Of a stretch of 34,355 bases of DNA, positions 11,101 to 17,926 are shown in pieces. The notes beneath the pieces are model-generated. The model was not told the origin of the DNA. It saw only the letters and a list, made by a program, of their open reading frames with translations, and ran no database searches. Origin of the DNA: a virus; the IMG/VR virus record IMGVR_UViG_3300029319_007653, positions 1 to 34,355 of that record; one strand, given 5' to 3'. Every line of letters begins with the position of its first letter. Within the stretch, counting starts at the first letter, position 1. Position numbers and translations under genes: made by a program.

Positions 11101-12822
11101 AAGTGGCTTGTTTTCAAAACTTAGTATGAGTTCGTAAGCTGCGAAATCCTGCATTCGGGAACTTATACGTCCTATCAAGAACTCTGTTTCTCTTTTAAAT
11201 CCAACAATTTTCTCATTCTCGGAGTCTATCGTTGTCTGTAAGTTTTTGAGACTATCAAACCCCTCTTGAACACGTTCGCTGCCCAAAGAATCTTGATGGT
11301 CACGGCGAGCATCAAACAAACTTGGGTTTTGAGCATTGAAGTTTTCATCAGCGAGATCACTCTCTAGCCTGTCGAGTGCCTTGTCGTCTCCTCTGGAGGC
11401 GGCTGCTCCAGCGGCTAATATCTTACAAGCGTTCTGGTTCCATTTATATTGAAGACTATCCCATGTCGAAATGATTTGGTCGAAGAAGAAATCACGAAGA
11501 CCTTCGGTTCCACCCTGATTGTCTATAACGCATCCTAATATTGAAGTACCGGCCTCAACGACAGAAGTCTCTGCTGTCTCATTACCGTAATCCAAAGAGA
11601 GTTCGGGGTAAGTATATTGCACCAAGAAGTCAAGCCACGGAGGGGTCTCTCGTGAATTTAAATCACTTTCTATATCGTTAAGTTGTGCTATGTACCCCAT
11701 CACGGTGGGGTTGTTGAACGGTGCCTTATATTTAACGCCATCAGATTTTTTTAATCGATTTAAACTAATTCTTTCGTACTCTGGACAATCATTGCCCATA
11801 ACTTCTAGTTTTTTGATATAATAGGGATTATTTTCGTTTTCGCTCTTGAATGTAATCTTAATCTTGATAACAGATTTGGGAGTCACTATCGATCTAAGCT
11901 TGTATGGAGTTTGAGCCTCAATCAGTTCCTCAATGTCGTCCAAAGCCGTGTCTAATTTTTCTGGATATATTTTGCAATAAAACGAATTCTTGTATGATCC
12001 AATAACGGGATCCTTCTGAAATACCAACTTACCTTTCTCGGTTTGCCACCACATGGCCTGATATTTGCTGTATACATCCAAGGTACGCTTCAGCCTTCTA
12101 AGTTGGCCTTTAACTCTTATACCGTCGAGGACAACCTCTTTAATTGTTGCGGCATCCTCTGGTTCTTCAACGAATTGTTCAGCAGGGACTCTATCAAATA
12201 TAAATGCAGGTATTACAACCTTTACCCAGATAGGCACGCCCCCTTTGGGAGATTGATATGTAGAAATCCAATAGTCGTCGGATCTTGCATAGAGTTCCAG
12301 ACCTTCAGGATTAAAACCATCGGCATTGGACAGATTGTAAGCTTGAAGTACTGCCTCTTGTATACCGTACGAGTCATAACTTCCGTTTTGAACTTGTTGA
12401 GTTACAACCTCAATCAATTGTTCGGTTGTTGCGTTCTTTTCCTTAAGCATTCTTTGAAGTTTTTGAGGGCTATCAGGAAAAGCGAACACTACATCGTTTG
12501 ATATCTCCTTATCAAAGAATCGCAACAATTGATAAATTCCTGCTATCTTATAAGAATCAATGATTTCTTTTAGACTTTTACCTGAATCTCTAATTTGAGA
12601 CACATCATAAGAATCGCCTTCGTTGTTAACATTAACTCGGACAACATATTCGCACGTTCTTCTATCAAGATATGGCTCTTCGTTTTGGTGCCACACCACC
12701 TCGATTGCATTTGGATCAGGTATACAAGTTGGGCACACCTTTGGAGGAGGAGTCGCTTCTTGGGTTGGTAAACAGACATCTTCTTGTTTGTTTAAGAATT
12801 TTGATGGATTTGATTCGCTCAT
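5137..12822 (-). CDS. Giant virion structural protein with peptidoglycan-binding domain
   Basis: The product has 2561 residues, the largest in the window. Residues 17-33 hold three cysteines (C17, C30, C33, the last two as CPTC). Residues about 627-705 are an extremely Arg/Lys/Glu-rich probable coiled coil. Residues about 912-990 match a PG_binding_1 domain: GSQGKDVSTLQLML, then DGKFGPNTKTAVEFFQ, then TGIVDAATIAVLNP. Residues about 1110-1250 contain amphipathic and hydrophobic helices. Other parts show no family I recognise. Its ATG overlaps the previous stop (ATGA), and it sits between the spike-like protein and gp25, so I infer a baseplate or tail-tip component contacting cell wall during infection. 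A tape-measure role is less likely because long uninterrupted helix does not dominate. Confidence 0.8.
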   Translation of the reverse strand: MSESNPSKFLNKQEDVCLPTQEATPPPKVCPTCIPDPNAIEVVWHQNEEPYLDRRTCEYVVRVNVNNEGDSYDVSQIRDSGKSLKEIIDSYKIAGIYQLLRFFDKEISNDVVFAFPDSPQKLQRMLKEKNATTEQLIEVVTQQVQNGSYDSYGIQEAVLQAYNLSNADGFNPEGLELYARSDDYWISTYQSPKGGVPIWVKVVIPAFIFDRVPAEQFVEEPEDAATIKEVVLDGIRVKGQLRRLKRTLDVYSKYQAMWWQTEKGKLVFQKDPVIGSYKNSFYCKIYPEKLDTALDDIEELIEAQTPYKLRSIVTPKSVIKIKITFKSENENNPYYIKKLEVMGNDCPEYERISLNRLKKSDGVKYKAPFNNPTVMGYIAQLNDIESDLNSRETPPWLDFLVQYTYPELSLDYGNETAETSVVEAGTSILGCVIDNQGGTEGLRDFFFDQIISTWDSLQYKWNQNACKILAAGAAASRGDDKALDRLESDLADENFNAQNPSLFDARRDHQDSLGSERVQEGFDSLKNLQTTIDSENEKIVGFKRETEFLIGRISSRMQDFAAYELILSFENKPLRSKPADARLTANNYGIDTLDDIIDELEEVIKKIDESQNTIDESHAQMVFLENSNARERERKQNQERRKATREARSEKRAARRSWESIYDQADEIENKRDLRREQRKQRREDRQFFKSEAKTRRRNRGSERGEDPFVRAARDAVLESFEFEGSLISIFLTEEEFSSYGLAGLNTSRLARKKGLSAKQRLKNFISNFGLCGFTKLIQKAIRCLMAGMDLDTALRTIIRSTLENMAPGGMEKLLLGLDPRKQQDIKDYVARTFRNMPAPWETNYDPGRIVTDQEVQLQQNSAVSDQFKSKQAQVEAKKSEIQLIESFLSELKTYLETTARFLGDDSSALRLPEGIVLQQGSQGKDVSTLQLMLIGLYGPPIPDEFEWTAVGFEEDGKFGPNTKTAVEFFQERNLLEKTGIVDAATIAVLNPPKDPGDRIDTGVINRITAILGKTDEESRILTQFQNQLFSTADSRGADLISSLQKEIRDLEAESTALGGEQLDYWNSLSTEEQDQMIADARNQTGAVDITNPDQVQQGSIGKALGNVQKAVFDAYVEAFMTLVGIQDLFAALDKIPGAKLIGRIIASFDCPNVHFIYPPIDSFLSTLTFRQCLDNGRFAFPRIPNLGNIRSLPKIIWGFLKEAFKKAIEELIVRVITAFVLKILLTIENALCKALEAVGQFAAEAVKGPEANFGGLMRDFFCGDDASDDEIQDFTSSLLTSIGVTNNELDRLAKQTTQNDLRNKHLQITQTIARISSRRELEQLIVANDGEQDVNTLSRISSTITLQYPEFEAFFNTPEKVAAIFSSIGNFLTPDQRQAVRENLQRPDVDLPVDASICLTNEQLEDWNNKRQALLTNAGLNPEDAKDYVDKLNEQAEDDLGDLADLANQGPEQILGDAINDALFPDTGGRLKDPFCDPSAGGIAQMETAESAAVADELADGVFRSLSLAFSNDMIGKRDSLLDNILADTCNLPLKRHQQRTNNVVFQIDWADSQEAWDAKKERFEQTKIGEIYFGALSSEEPVGVFPETVGILTKDKLNENEFDINYTFETKRRPQVKTRTVKQVGDMRDVKVKYRTKYKKNPDLTLDFYNDKDSGVRFEHELCMTSYQDGEVKIEKDLGYRSFIYYYGNEYVPDPDDPDDDGKDMPYDNLQYRIKVGVPTDLSGGALLETHGGISEKALQELQIPYQGAIFASYVNSILSGAGHPSLPTKPIAKESYKNYTKYLYSGIMKGLNTRLDGTQPEGYDFGYEANNLTPDDLIYVDPEATSDEDTWEYTYDNEEMVLGKSATENPRVHFLDPSIYGGTYVNPPIYIEPQNFSGWLGFAQTIVPEFDGCAPRRTDFIGLRELADNVRKLERAIPMDPRLREDPDCVKHIPFDKISDPSTLAYLDTTIKATIRIYITEAMTKTLPLLSHMKYDSKNYDSGFESLIVERMQDGLDETEARFSIFGGRIQNYNYWLLFLEQAVQSLVRKIDLGEIQSNSEIDEARNKINKAQRNFVYPSKEAFIKIRGTSPALLRYTPQGQEANARGEGGIEVVNPSKIEEEYRNQPAVRQILRGLYIAGFGSLAKMGNFVDQEVELRPNFLTLNGARFASKINTIHNVRGAAKTLLKYLVKSELETMSVELNENLKNPPYIDSYHKYTFALSDVYAGTTLRSGLTETEKPIVDGEINYGDVPNVGEAQTSTLLATGGFYIEKYIRIVDKPEEMAATSPFWNSGDNPERQEGTTVPATSIVTQRPDSLRGVCSIPEFGAYFAQSKDQFDDSTNISDIFGDAIATTTSYEGSTGLRFGVRICMVYDPIIGAQIDPSKIDPEVIQREKAFITSIPIASYEQDIPDIKFKELEFSDKDLGQDLKCYIDNLAESEEYLFVMNYAFGITKLPSLSMMYVNESFIESIGADVERDLDNIIDRFDDGWKGEILSDSKRICRQLFASFYRSDDFEKPERDDGRSLREILNQFKEGSIFGKTDPAMKWWRRRRLRSRPYDKNGNECAGEFASLFKN

Positions 12823-13778
12823 GTTATATATACGCTATCTGATAAATAATTTCTCTTTCCTAAAATTGGAAGCCTATCTTCATAGTCACCAAAATTGATC
12901 TCCTGAATGACCAAATTAAATTGATTTAAAAGGTTATTAAGAGAAGCCTTGAAGCCTTTTGGGTAGTCTGCTCCGATAGCAAACGGAAGAGTTCCGACAC
13001 TTGGAAGGGCAATACCAACACCGACACCACCTACAGGATGTGTATGCAAAAGAAGAGCATTGTTCATTCTGATCATTCGATTGTTCAAGTCAGCCATTCC
13101 TGCTACAACATCTTCCAATATATCAGTCAAAGTTCCGAGGTATTCTTTTAAATCATTTCCCTTTACTGCTGGCTGTAGATTCTCCGAATCTCCTGCTATG
13201 AGGTCAATTTTTCCACGTGCATCAAGTGACCCACCAGTGGAAAGCGTCTCTTTTTTGATTGATGAGTTCAAGCATGGACCGGCATAAATTTTAACGTGCT
13301 CTCGCCCAACAATTCTAATGTGGTCTGCTTTTAGTGCAACTGCTGAGCGATCATTGGCGCTTCTATTTGTTCCGGTAGGTAGTCCAAAATATTCATCAAT
13401 ATTTGATCTTTCAGAAATATAAACAGTGGCTGCATCTGTGATTAGATTTGGCCCAGTAACTAAAGCATCATTGTTTGCTCTGTAGGCAGATGCTAGCCCT
13501 GCTATAAGATGGACACGGCCACACTTACCACCAAACGCACCTTTGCCGGAGCCGTTTGAATACGGTCTGTCTCTTCCAAGTATCATAAAAGCATTATTTT
13601 CACCAGCCATGACTGTTTCAGATGGTGCTTGATCGTAAACCGGAATACATTCAGCCAAAGGTGTGTGAAAAGGGCCAGTAAATTCACCTGATGCGATAAC
13701 CTCTTTAATATCTTCGTTTGTAAACGAGAGGCATTGTACGTCAATTGCTTTTCCGTCTTGTTTTAAGTTTCCAGCCAT
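12819..13778 (-). CDS. Putative baseplate central spike-like protein
   Basis: The product has 319 residues. The middle has short beta-strand repeats, such as GRVHLIAGL, ATVYISERS and VALKADHIRIVGREHVKIYAG, like the beta-prism or needle segments of gp5/gpV-type spikes. A histidine motif LLLHTHPVGG follows around residue 240, of the kind seen in spike and VgrG-like proteins. It lies directly after the OB-fold plus lysozyme hub gene, the position expected if a T4 gp5-like device is split over two genes. A Shine-Dalgarno (AAGGA) precedes the ATG, and the TGA overlaps the giant gene start. I recognise no named family with certainty, so the spike assignment is inference from pattern and position. 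Confidence 0.5.
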   Translation of the reverse strand: MAGNLKQDGKAIDVQCLSFTNEDIKEVIASGEFTGPFHTPLAECIPVYDQAPSETVMAGENNAFMILGRDRPYSNGSGKGAFGGKCGRVHLIAGLASAYRANNDALVTGPNLITDAATVYISERSNIDEYFGLPTGTNRSANDRSAVALKADHIRIVGREHVKIYAGPCLNSSIKKETLSTGGSLDARGKIDLIAGDSENLQPAVKGNDLKEYLGTLTDILEDVVAGMADLNNRMIRMNNALLLHTHPVGGVGVGIALPSVGTLPFAIGADYPKGFKASLNNLLNQFNLVIQEINFGDYEDRLPILGKRNYLSDSVYIT

Positions 13779-13814
13779 GTGTAATTCCTTTATGTTTTTT
13801 TAAACAAAAACTTA

Positions 13815-14972
13815 TTAGTTGTTGCTTGCGGGGGCTGCTTTGGCAGCTTGGTAGTCGCGCAATATCTTTTCAGCAGTGGCGCCTCTTTCTTTGCCTTTTT
13901 CTTTGGCGTTCGCAGGGTTCTCAAATTTAACGCACATTTCATAACCAAAAGTGTAAGGATTGGTTGTGGTCCTATCTAATCCCAGTTGCACCAACCTTGG
14001 GCCAACATAATTTAATTGTTCTTGGCCATTGTTTTTTTGAATAAAAGTAATAAAATCTTGTTGCCCAGTGGAGGTCCATGTACCATCGTCATTCATAAAC
14101 TTATATTTTTTAGCAATAAGCATGCCCTCGGCACCGCCTCCGCACACATTTAGCTGAAAGAAGCCAAAAGAGCAGTATTTACCGGGGTTCTTACTTATAC
14201 CATTTACTGTTGGAATGGCTCTTTCTTCTGCTCCAGCAACGCGCTGGTCGCCAGCGGCTGTAGAGTAAAAAGCAGACTCGGCGTTCGCATTGGCTGCAAC
14301 ACCTGCAAGGGCAGCATCTGAATAACCTGCAAATGCACGATCGGCCTTCAGTCTGTCTATAAAAGATATAGCAGACATCTTTTTGAAAAACATGGCCTCA
14401 ACATTACCAACAGTCTGGGGAGTGCCCGTATTAAACGATGAATTACCAAAAGGCTCAAACTGACCTGCAAGTGCAGAATATCTAGAATCAGACGAATTCA
14501 AGACTTTGGTATATCTAAGACCTCGCATTTTTCCATGATGATCCGATTGTGGGCCTTGTTCAAAGAATCTTAATTCAACACGACATCCCATTTGAAAATT
14601 TGGGTTTGGTTCCCCAGCTTTGAGTTCACTATCTGGATATGCTGTGAGCAGTCCTCCGACAACATTGTTAAATGCCTCGGATTGTTTTTCGTCATCGGCC
14701 ATGGAATCAATAATTGCTTTGGGGTCAACAAAAGAATCATCGACTCCTTCAATGAAAACCTTTACAGCTCTAAAGTTGTTCTGTGTAACTTGGCCCTCAG
14801 AGATATCTGGTACAGCGCCGGGGTCGCTCATTACGATCCCGATGAACGTGGTTTTACCTGAAAATATATTTTTCTTAAAATTTCTCTCAAGCTTTTGCTC
14901 TTCTTCAATTTCATGGCGTGCAGTTCTATCTTGCATTGCACGGAAGAATTTTGAAAATATACTTTCACTCAT
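13815..14972 (-). CDS. Baseplate hub protein with OB-fold and tail lysozyme domain (gp5-like)
   Basis: From the ATG at 14972 the product has 385 residues. The N-terminal half has an OB-like pattern: TTFIGIVMSDPG, then AVKVFIEGVDD, then MGCRVELRFFEQG and GKMRGLRYTKV. Residues about 205-320 look like a phage tail lysozyme or transglycosylase: AAGVAANANAESAFY-type helix (ANANAESAF) with probable catalytic Glu232, then YCSFGFFQLNVCGGG, like the SFGxxQ motif of lysozyme-like folds. In T4, gp5 combines OB-fold, lysozyme and needle to pierce the envelope; here the needle part seems to be the next gene. The frame opens earlier at a GTG (14984), but the ATG gives an eight-base overlap with the upstream stop, as elsewhere in this window. 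Confidence 0.7.
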   Translation of the reverse strand: MSESIFSKFFRAMQDRTARHEIEEEQKLERNFKKNIFSGKTTFIGIVMSDPGAVPDISEGQVTQNNFRAVKVFIEGVDDSFVDPKAIIDSMADDEKQSEAFNNVVGGLLTAYPDSELKAGEPNPNFQMGCRVELRFFEQGPQSDHHGKMRGLRYTKVLNSSDSRYSALAGQFEPFGNSSFNTGTPQTVGNVEAMFFKKMSAISFIDRLKADRAFAGYSDAALAGVAANANAESAFYSTAAGDQRVAGAEERAIPTVNGISKNPGKYCSFGFFQLNVCGGGAEGMLIAKKYKFMNDDGTWTSTGQQDFITFIQKNNGQEQLNYVGPRLVQLGLDRTTTNPYTFGYEMCVKFENPANAKEKGKERGATAEKILRDYQAAKAAPASNN

Positions 14973-15258
14973 TTTTCTTATCACCGGAAATCATATCAAA
15001 CAAGTCATTTTTATCTAAATCTGATAATCCCACTGATTTCTCATTTTTGGACATCAAGCCAGCGACCTTAACAAGTTGCTCATTAGATCTCTGAAGGGTT
15101 TCAACATATTTAGACATTATGATACCCACTTCTCGATGTCGTGCTTCGTCTACGGCGACGTATTTGATCGCGTCGTCCAGAAGCTCTCTAGTGATTTTGC
15201 GGTCCTCTTCTATGTTTTTAAGGGCCTTTTCAATGGTTTCATCAAGTTTTTTACTCAT
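14965..15258 (-). CDS. Small helical protein of unknown function
   Basis: The product has 97 residues, mostly charged and predicted helical (for example LDETIEKALKNIEEDRKIT and ETLQRSNEQLVKVAGLM), without signal peptide or membrane segment. I do not recognise a family. It sits between the late sigma gene and the hub-lysozyme gene, and its end overlaps the hub ATG by eight bases, so it is probably coexpressed with the tail genes. It could be a small tail component or assembly chaperone, but nothing in the sequence decides this. Confidence 0.7.
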   Translation of the reverse strand: MSKKLDETIEKALKNIEEDRKITRELLDDAIKYVAVDEARHREVGIIMSKYVETLQRSNEQLVKVAGLMSKNEKSVGLSDLDKNDLFDMISGDKKNE

Positions 15259-15276
15259 AGTGTAATTAGTTTCCAG

Positions 15277-15978
15277 TTAAATTTTACCGTTGTCCCAGTC
15301 GCTTCTGAAATCACGATATTTTTCTCTCATTTTATTTAATTGGGTTACAATTTGTTTGGTGTTTAATCCTGTGAGTTCTCTTAAGTAAAGATAAACCGCT
15401 TTTTTGTTGAGGATGTCGATTTCATCGGCAGAGGAAAGAACAATCTTGATAGCCTCATAGACCTTCTTTTCATTCTCTCGCATATCATTGGTTCCCCATG
15501 ATTCGATCTCTTCCCACAGTTTTAGCCAAAAATCATCCTTTTCCCTTTTGGTTAGATAGTTTGATTCTGCTTGCACCTCTTGTTCGTAGACCTCGCGAGC
15601 AACAAGATCATATTCGATCTCTCGCTGACATCGCTTAGTCTGCTTCTTTACTTTGTGAATAAACCAGTTTTTGGTCACAACACTAAAGTATGAAAACGCC
15701 TTAGAACCCTTTGCGGGGTCAAATTTATCCAATATAGTCACAAGCCATGCTTTACATTCTGCTCTCAAATCATCAATATTTGCTAAGGATGTGAAGTGAT
15801 ATGAATAAACTATTTTATCAACCATCTCGTTGAATGTGGGCTGTATAAACTCCACATAAAGTTCAGATTTTCTCTCATTACAAATTGAAGAGCAATATTC
15901 AACTATTGCCGCCTCGTGTACCTCCGTAAAATACATCCTTTTCGGAGAAGTCCTTCTCCGGCCTCGTCGTTTCGTCAT
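15277..15978 (-). CDS. 55: Late transcription sigma factor, T4 gp55-like
   Basis: The product has 233 residues. The central part resembles sigma region 2 as found in gp55 homologues of T4-like phages: FTSLANIDDLRAECKAWLV, then LDKFDPAKGSKAFSYFSVVTKNWFIHK. No region 4 helix-turn-helix is evident, fitting gp55, which recognises only the late -10-like element and works with the sliding clamp. The first 15 residues are very basic (KRRGRRR). The ATG at 15978 places its first 80 bases inside the preceding gene; an internal ATG at 15936 (Met15) would shorten this overlap to 38 bases. It would direct host RNA polymerase to late structural genes like those to its left. Confidence 0.75.
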   Translation of the reverse strand: MTKRRGRRRTSPKRMYFTEVHEAAIVEYCSSICNERKSELYVEFIQPTFNEMVDKIVYSYHFTSLANIDDLRAECKAWLVTILDKFDPAKGSKAFSYFSVVTKNWFIHKVKKQTKRCQREIEYDLVAREVYEQEVQAESNYLTKREKDDFWLKLWEEIESWGTNDMRENEKKVYEAIKIVLSSADEIDILNKKAVYLYLRELTGLNTKQIVTQLNKMREKYRDFRSDWDNGKI

Positions 15979-16294
15979 ACGATTCTTCGTCCTCTAGTTC
16001 GTCAAGCTCCATCGGCTCGGTCATTAAATAAATATCGCTATAGTCCTCCAGTACATCAAGCAATGAATTTGTGTGTTGTATTAAAAATTGGATTGTTTCG
16101 TCTCCGTGAAACATTTCCATGGAGTATATCTTTCTCAAATGTTCTCTGTAAATGCCTAAAAGATCTACCAAATCGGTAAGATTTTGAGACACAAATAATA
16201 TCTTGGACAACAGTTTCCTGATGTACCAAATCATAAAAATATTAACTGCACCAGACAAAGTTATAGCAATAATTAGCCAATTAGTTATAGTCAT
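15899..16294 (-). CDS. Membrane-anchored small protein of unknown function
   Basis: The product has 131 residues. Residues about 5-26 form one hydrophobic transmembrane or signal-anchor helix (NWLIIAITLSGAVNIFMIWY), followed by a helical region and a very acidic tail with repeated Glu and Asp. I do not recognise a family. The start is preceded by AAGGAAGG and overlaps the zinc-ribbon gene end by 14 bases; the last 80 bases overlap the sigma gene in another frame. A host-membrane role is possible but unsupported beyond the helix. Confidence 0.65.
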   Translation of the reverse strand: MTITNWLIIAITLSGAVNIFMIWYIRKLLSKILFVSQNLTDLVDLLGIYREHLRKIYSMEMFHGDETIQFLIQHTNSLLDVLEDYSDIYLMTEPMELDELEDEESYDETTRPEKDFSEKDVFYGGTRGGNS

Positions 16295-16535
16295 TCGGGT
16301 GCCCTTCCTTTTTCATTTGTGCTAAAAGTTCACGATTCTCTTCTATCGCTTTAGTAACACGGTCTTTGGCTGTGGATTTATCCTGCCTTACTTCAATTCT
16401 CTGTATCAATTGTGGGATGCGAGTGAGCATACCGGAAGAGGAACATTCAAGGCACTCTGTTTGTGTCTCAGACATTCCGTGGCGGATTTCGAACTCACTT
16501 TCGCAAGCTTCACAACGATAGTAATATCTAGGCAC
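16281..16535 (-). CDS. FmdB-family zinc-ribbon protein
   Basis: The product has 84 residues. The N-terminus PRYYYRCEACESEFEI with C8/C11 and C28/C31 makes a four-cysteine zinc ribbon typical of the FmdB family of putative regulators; the C-terminal half is a charged helix (IEENRELLAQMKKEG). The start is GTG; its first base overlaps the TAG stop of the upstream gene. FmdB-type ribbons are common but their biochemical role is poorly defined. Its place just upstream of the late sigma gene makes a role in transcription or in nucleoprotein assembly conceivable, which is inference. Confidence 0.75.
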   Translation of the reverse strand: MPRYYYRCEACESEFEIRHGMSETQTECLECSSSGMLTRIPQLIQRIEVRQDKSTAKDRVTKAIEENRELLAQMKKEGHPNDYN

Positions 16536-16738
16536 TACTGGAGACTCGTCTCAATAGTTTCACCCTCTGTGTTTGGTGCTTTAACGACCGGTGGGTTCAT
16601 AACAACAAGTTGCCCTGAGTCGTCTACCTGAATTTCAAACCCTTGGAGGACTGGTACAATATCAGATTGTTCCAGAAGGGATTTTTGGAGCGCCATCATA
16701 ATTGCTCCAATGGCTTGATTTGATAAAGTGTGATTCAT
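16535..16738 (-). CDS. Small protein of unknown function
   Basis: The product has 67 residues: an N-terminal helix (LSNQAIGAIMMALQKSLLEQ), then a short beta segment (FEIQVDDSGQLVVMNPPVV). No family is recognised. The start is well supported by AGGAG five bases before the ATG, and the ATG overlaps the upstream TGA. It is coupled to the zinc-ribbon gene by a one-base overlap, so the two are probably made together. Confidence 0.7.
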   Translation of the reverse strand: MNHTLSNQAIGAIMMALQKSLLEQSDIVPVLQGFEIQVDDSGQLVVMNPPVVKAPNTEGETIETSLQ

Positions 16739-16974
16739 TTTTTCTCCTGTTTCAAATTATCTAATTCTAAATTAAATGTTTTCATATACCCCAACATTGC
16801 GCTGACTTTATATATTCTTGTCGCCATCTCAAATATATCGGAGTTAACTGAATGATAAACACCAAGACCTTCATCGTCAATACGCTTTATTAAAGCTTTA
16901 CATTTTTTTTCTAACTCAACAAGGCAATTTTTAAGTTCCTTATTTTTCTCAACCGTTAGTTCAAATTCAGTCAT
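16735..16974 (-). CDS. Small helical protein of unknown function
   Basis: From the ATG at 16974 the product has 79 residues, starting MTEFELTVEKNKELKN and mostly helical with many Lys and Glu. The frame extends upstream to an ATG at 17031, but that start would lie inside the 4,6-dehydratase gene; the ATG at 16974 follows that gene's TAA by one base, the arrangement seen throughout the window. No family is recognised. It marks the boundary between the carbohydrate island and the late-expression block. Confidence 0.6.
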   Translation of the reverse strand: MTEFELTVEKNKELKNCLVELEKKCKALIKRIDDEGLGVYHSVNSDIFEMATRIYKVSAMLGYMKTFNLELDNLKQEKK

Positions 16975-16975
16975 T

Positions 16976-17926
16976 TTACCATCTAAAGTGTTTCTTGTAG
17001 TGATTAACAAGATCTTTGATTTCATCATCAAATATTCTTTTGGGGGACCACCCGAGAGATCTTAATTTATCATCATTAAGGGCATAGCGAACGTCTTGGC
17101 CTTCTCTTTTATATCCCAAATCGACATAATCAAGGTAATTACGATCATCGTCAAAATAACATTCAACTATTTTTTTAACTGTTTCTTTGTTTTTTTGTTC
17201 AAATCCACCTGCGACATTATAAATCTCATCGTAAGTTCCCGATTCGATAATGCAAATAACCGCCTCAGCAGTATCACCGGCATGGAGCCAGTTTCTTACA
17301 GGCTCGCCCTCATCATGAAGTCTTATTTTTTTGTTTCTCTGTAGAAGTTTGACCGAAACCGGAATCAATTTTTCAGGGTATTGTCCTTGGCCGTAATTAT
17401 TCGTAGGTCTCAAAATAAGATACTTAAGGCCGTAAGTGCGAGCCCATGCAAATATAAGCATGTCGGCGGCGGCTTTTGATGCAGAATAAGGGTTGCTTGG
17501 TTTCAGAATATCCGTCTCTATATGTTCTCCATCAACAATATCACCATAAACTTCATCGGTGCTGAAGTGAAAGAAGATCGGTTGATTATCAACGTTTTTT
17601 GGCTTTTTACGGATCAAATCAAGCAAATTCTTGGTGCCAACCACATTTGAGTGTATAAAATCCTCTGATTCAATAATGCTGTTTCCAACATGGGACTCCG
17701 CTGCTATGTTAATGACGTAATCGCAATCAGGCAGATAAGCAACATCAGCGATGTCTTTTTTTATGAAAGTAAAGTTTTCAAACATCTCAAAGTCTTTTAG
17801 TAAGTCTAGGTTTGCTGCATAAGTACATTTATCAATACCATATACTTGCCAGCCCTTTGCTAAACAGCGCTTTGTTACATGCGAGCCAATAAGCCCCAAG
17901 CATCCGGTGATTACAACTAATTTCAT
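16976..17926 (-). CDS. Nucleotide-sugar 4,6-dehydratase, RmlB-like extended SDR
   Basis: The product has 316 residues, close to the RmlB family (about 350). It starts with the NAD-binding loop GCLGLIGSH; the 4,6-dehydratase signature STDEVYG gives Thr123, Asp124 and Glu125, and the SDR pair is Tyr147 and Lys151 in YSASK. AAESHV and RPTNNYGQGQYPEKLIP are also typical of RmlB. Such enzymes convert an NDP-hexose to the 4-keto-6-deoxy sugar, the entry step to most deoxysugars. Active residues are complete, so it should be functional. The nucleotide (dTDP, CDP, UDP) cannot be told. GGGAGA lies before the ATG, which follows the cupin stop directly. It may feed the 3-dehydratase encoded at 21329. 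Confidence 0.85.
   Translation of the reverse strand: MKLVVITGCLGLIGSHVTKRCLAKGWQVYGIDKCTYAANLDLLKDFEMFENFTFIKKDIADVAYLPDCDYVINIAAESHVGNSIIESEDFIHSNVVGTKNLLDLIRKKPKNVDNQPIFFHFSTDEVYGDIVDGEHIETDILKPSNPYSASKAAADMLIFAWARTYGLKYLILRPTNNYGQGQYPEKLIPVSVKLLQRNKKIRLHDEGEPVRNWLHAGDTAEAVICIIESGTYDEIYNVAGGFEQKNKETVKKIVECYFDDDRNYLDYVDLGYKREGQDVRYALNDDKLRSLGWSPKRIFDDEIKDLVNHYKKHFRW

Noticed and set aside
12043-12501. A 152-codon open frame on the plus strand.
   Set aside because: It lies wholly within the giant structural gene on the other strand and has no recognisable domain; it is a shadow frame, like all other plus-strand frames here.
13779-13814. Possible A/T-only hairpin with a T-run, as a terminator between the hub and spike genes.
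   Set aside because: The stem would be only A-T pairs apart from one G-C and weak, and the adjacent genes are expected to be coexpressed.
14972-14984. GTG start at 14984 adding four residues to the hub-lysozyme protein.
   Set aside because: The ATG at 14972 gives the usual short overlap with the upstream stop and there is no better ribosome site for the GTG.
16735-17031. Longer form of the small helical protein starting at 17031.
   Set aside because: It would overlap the 4,6-dehydratase gene by 56 bases; the ATG at 16974 follows that gene's stop by one base, matching the pattern in the window.
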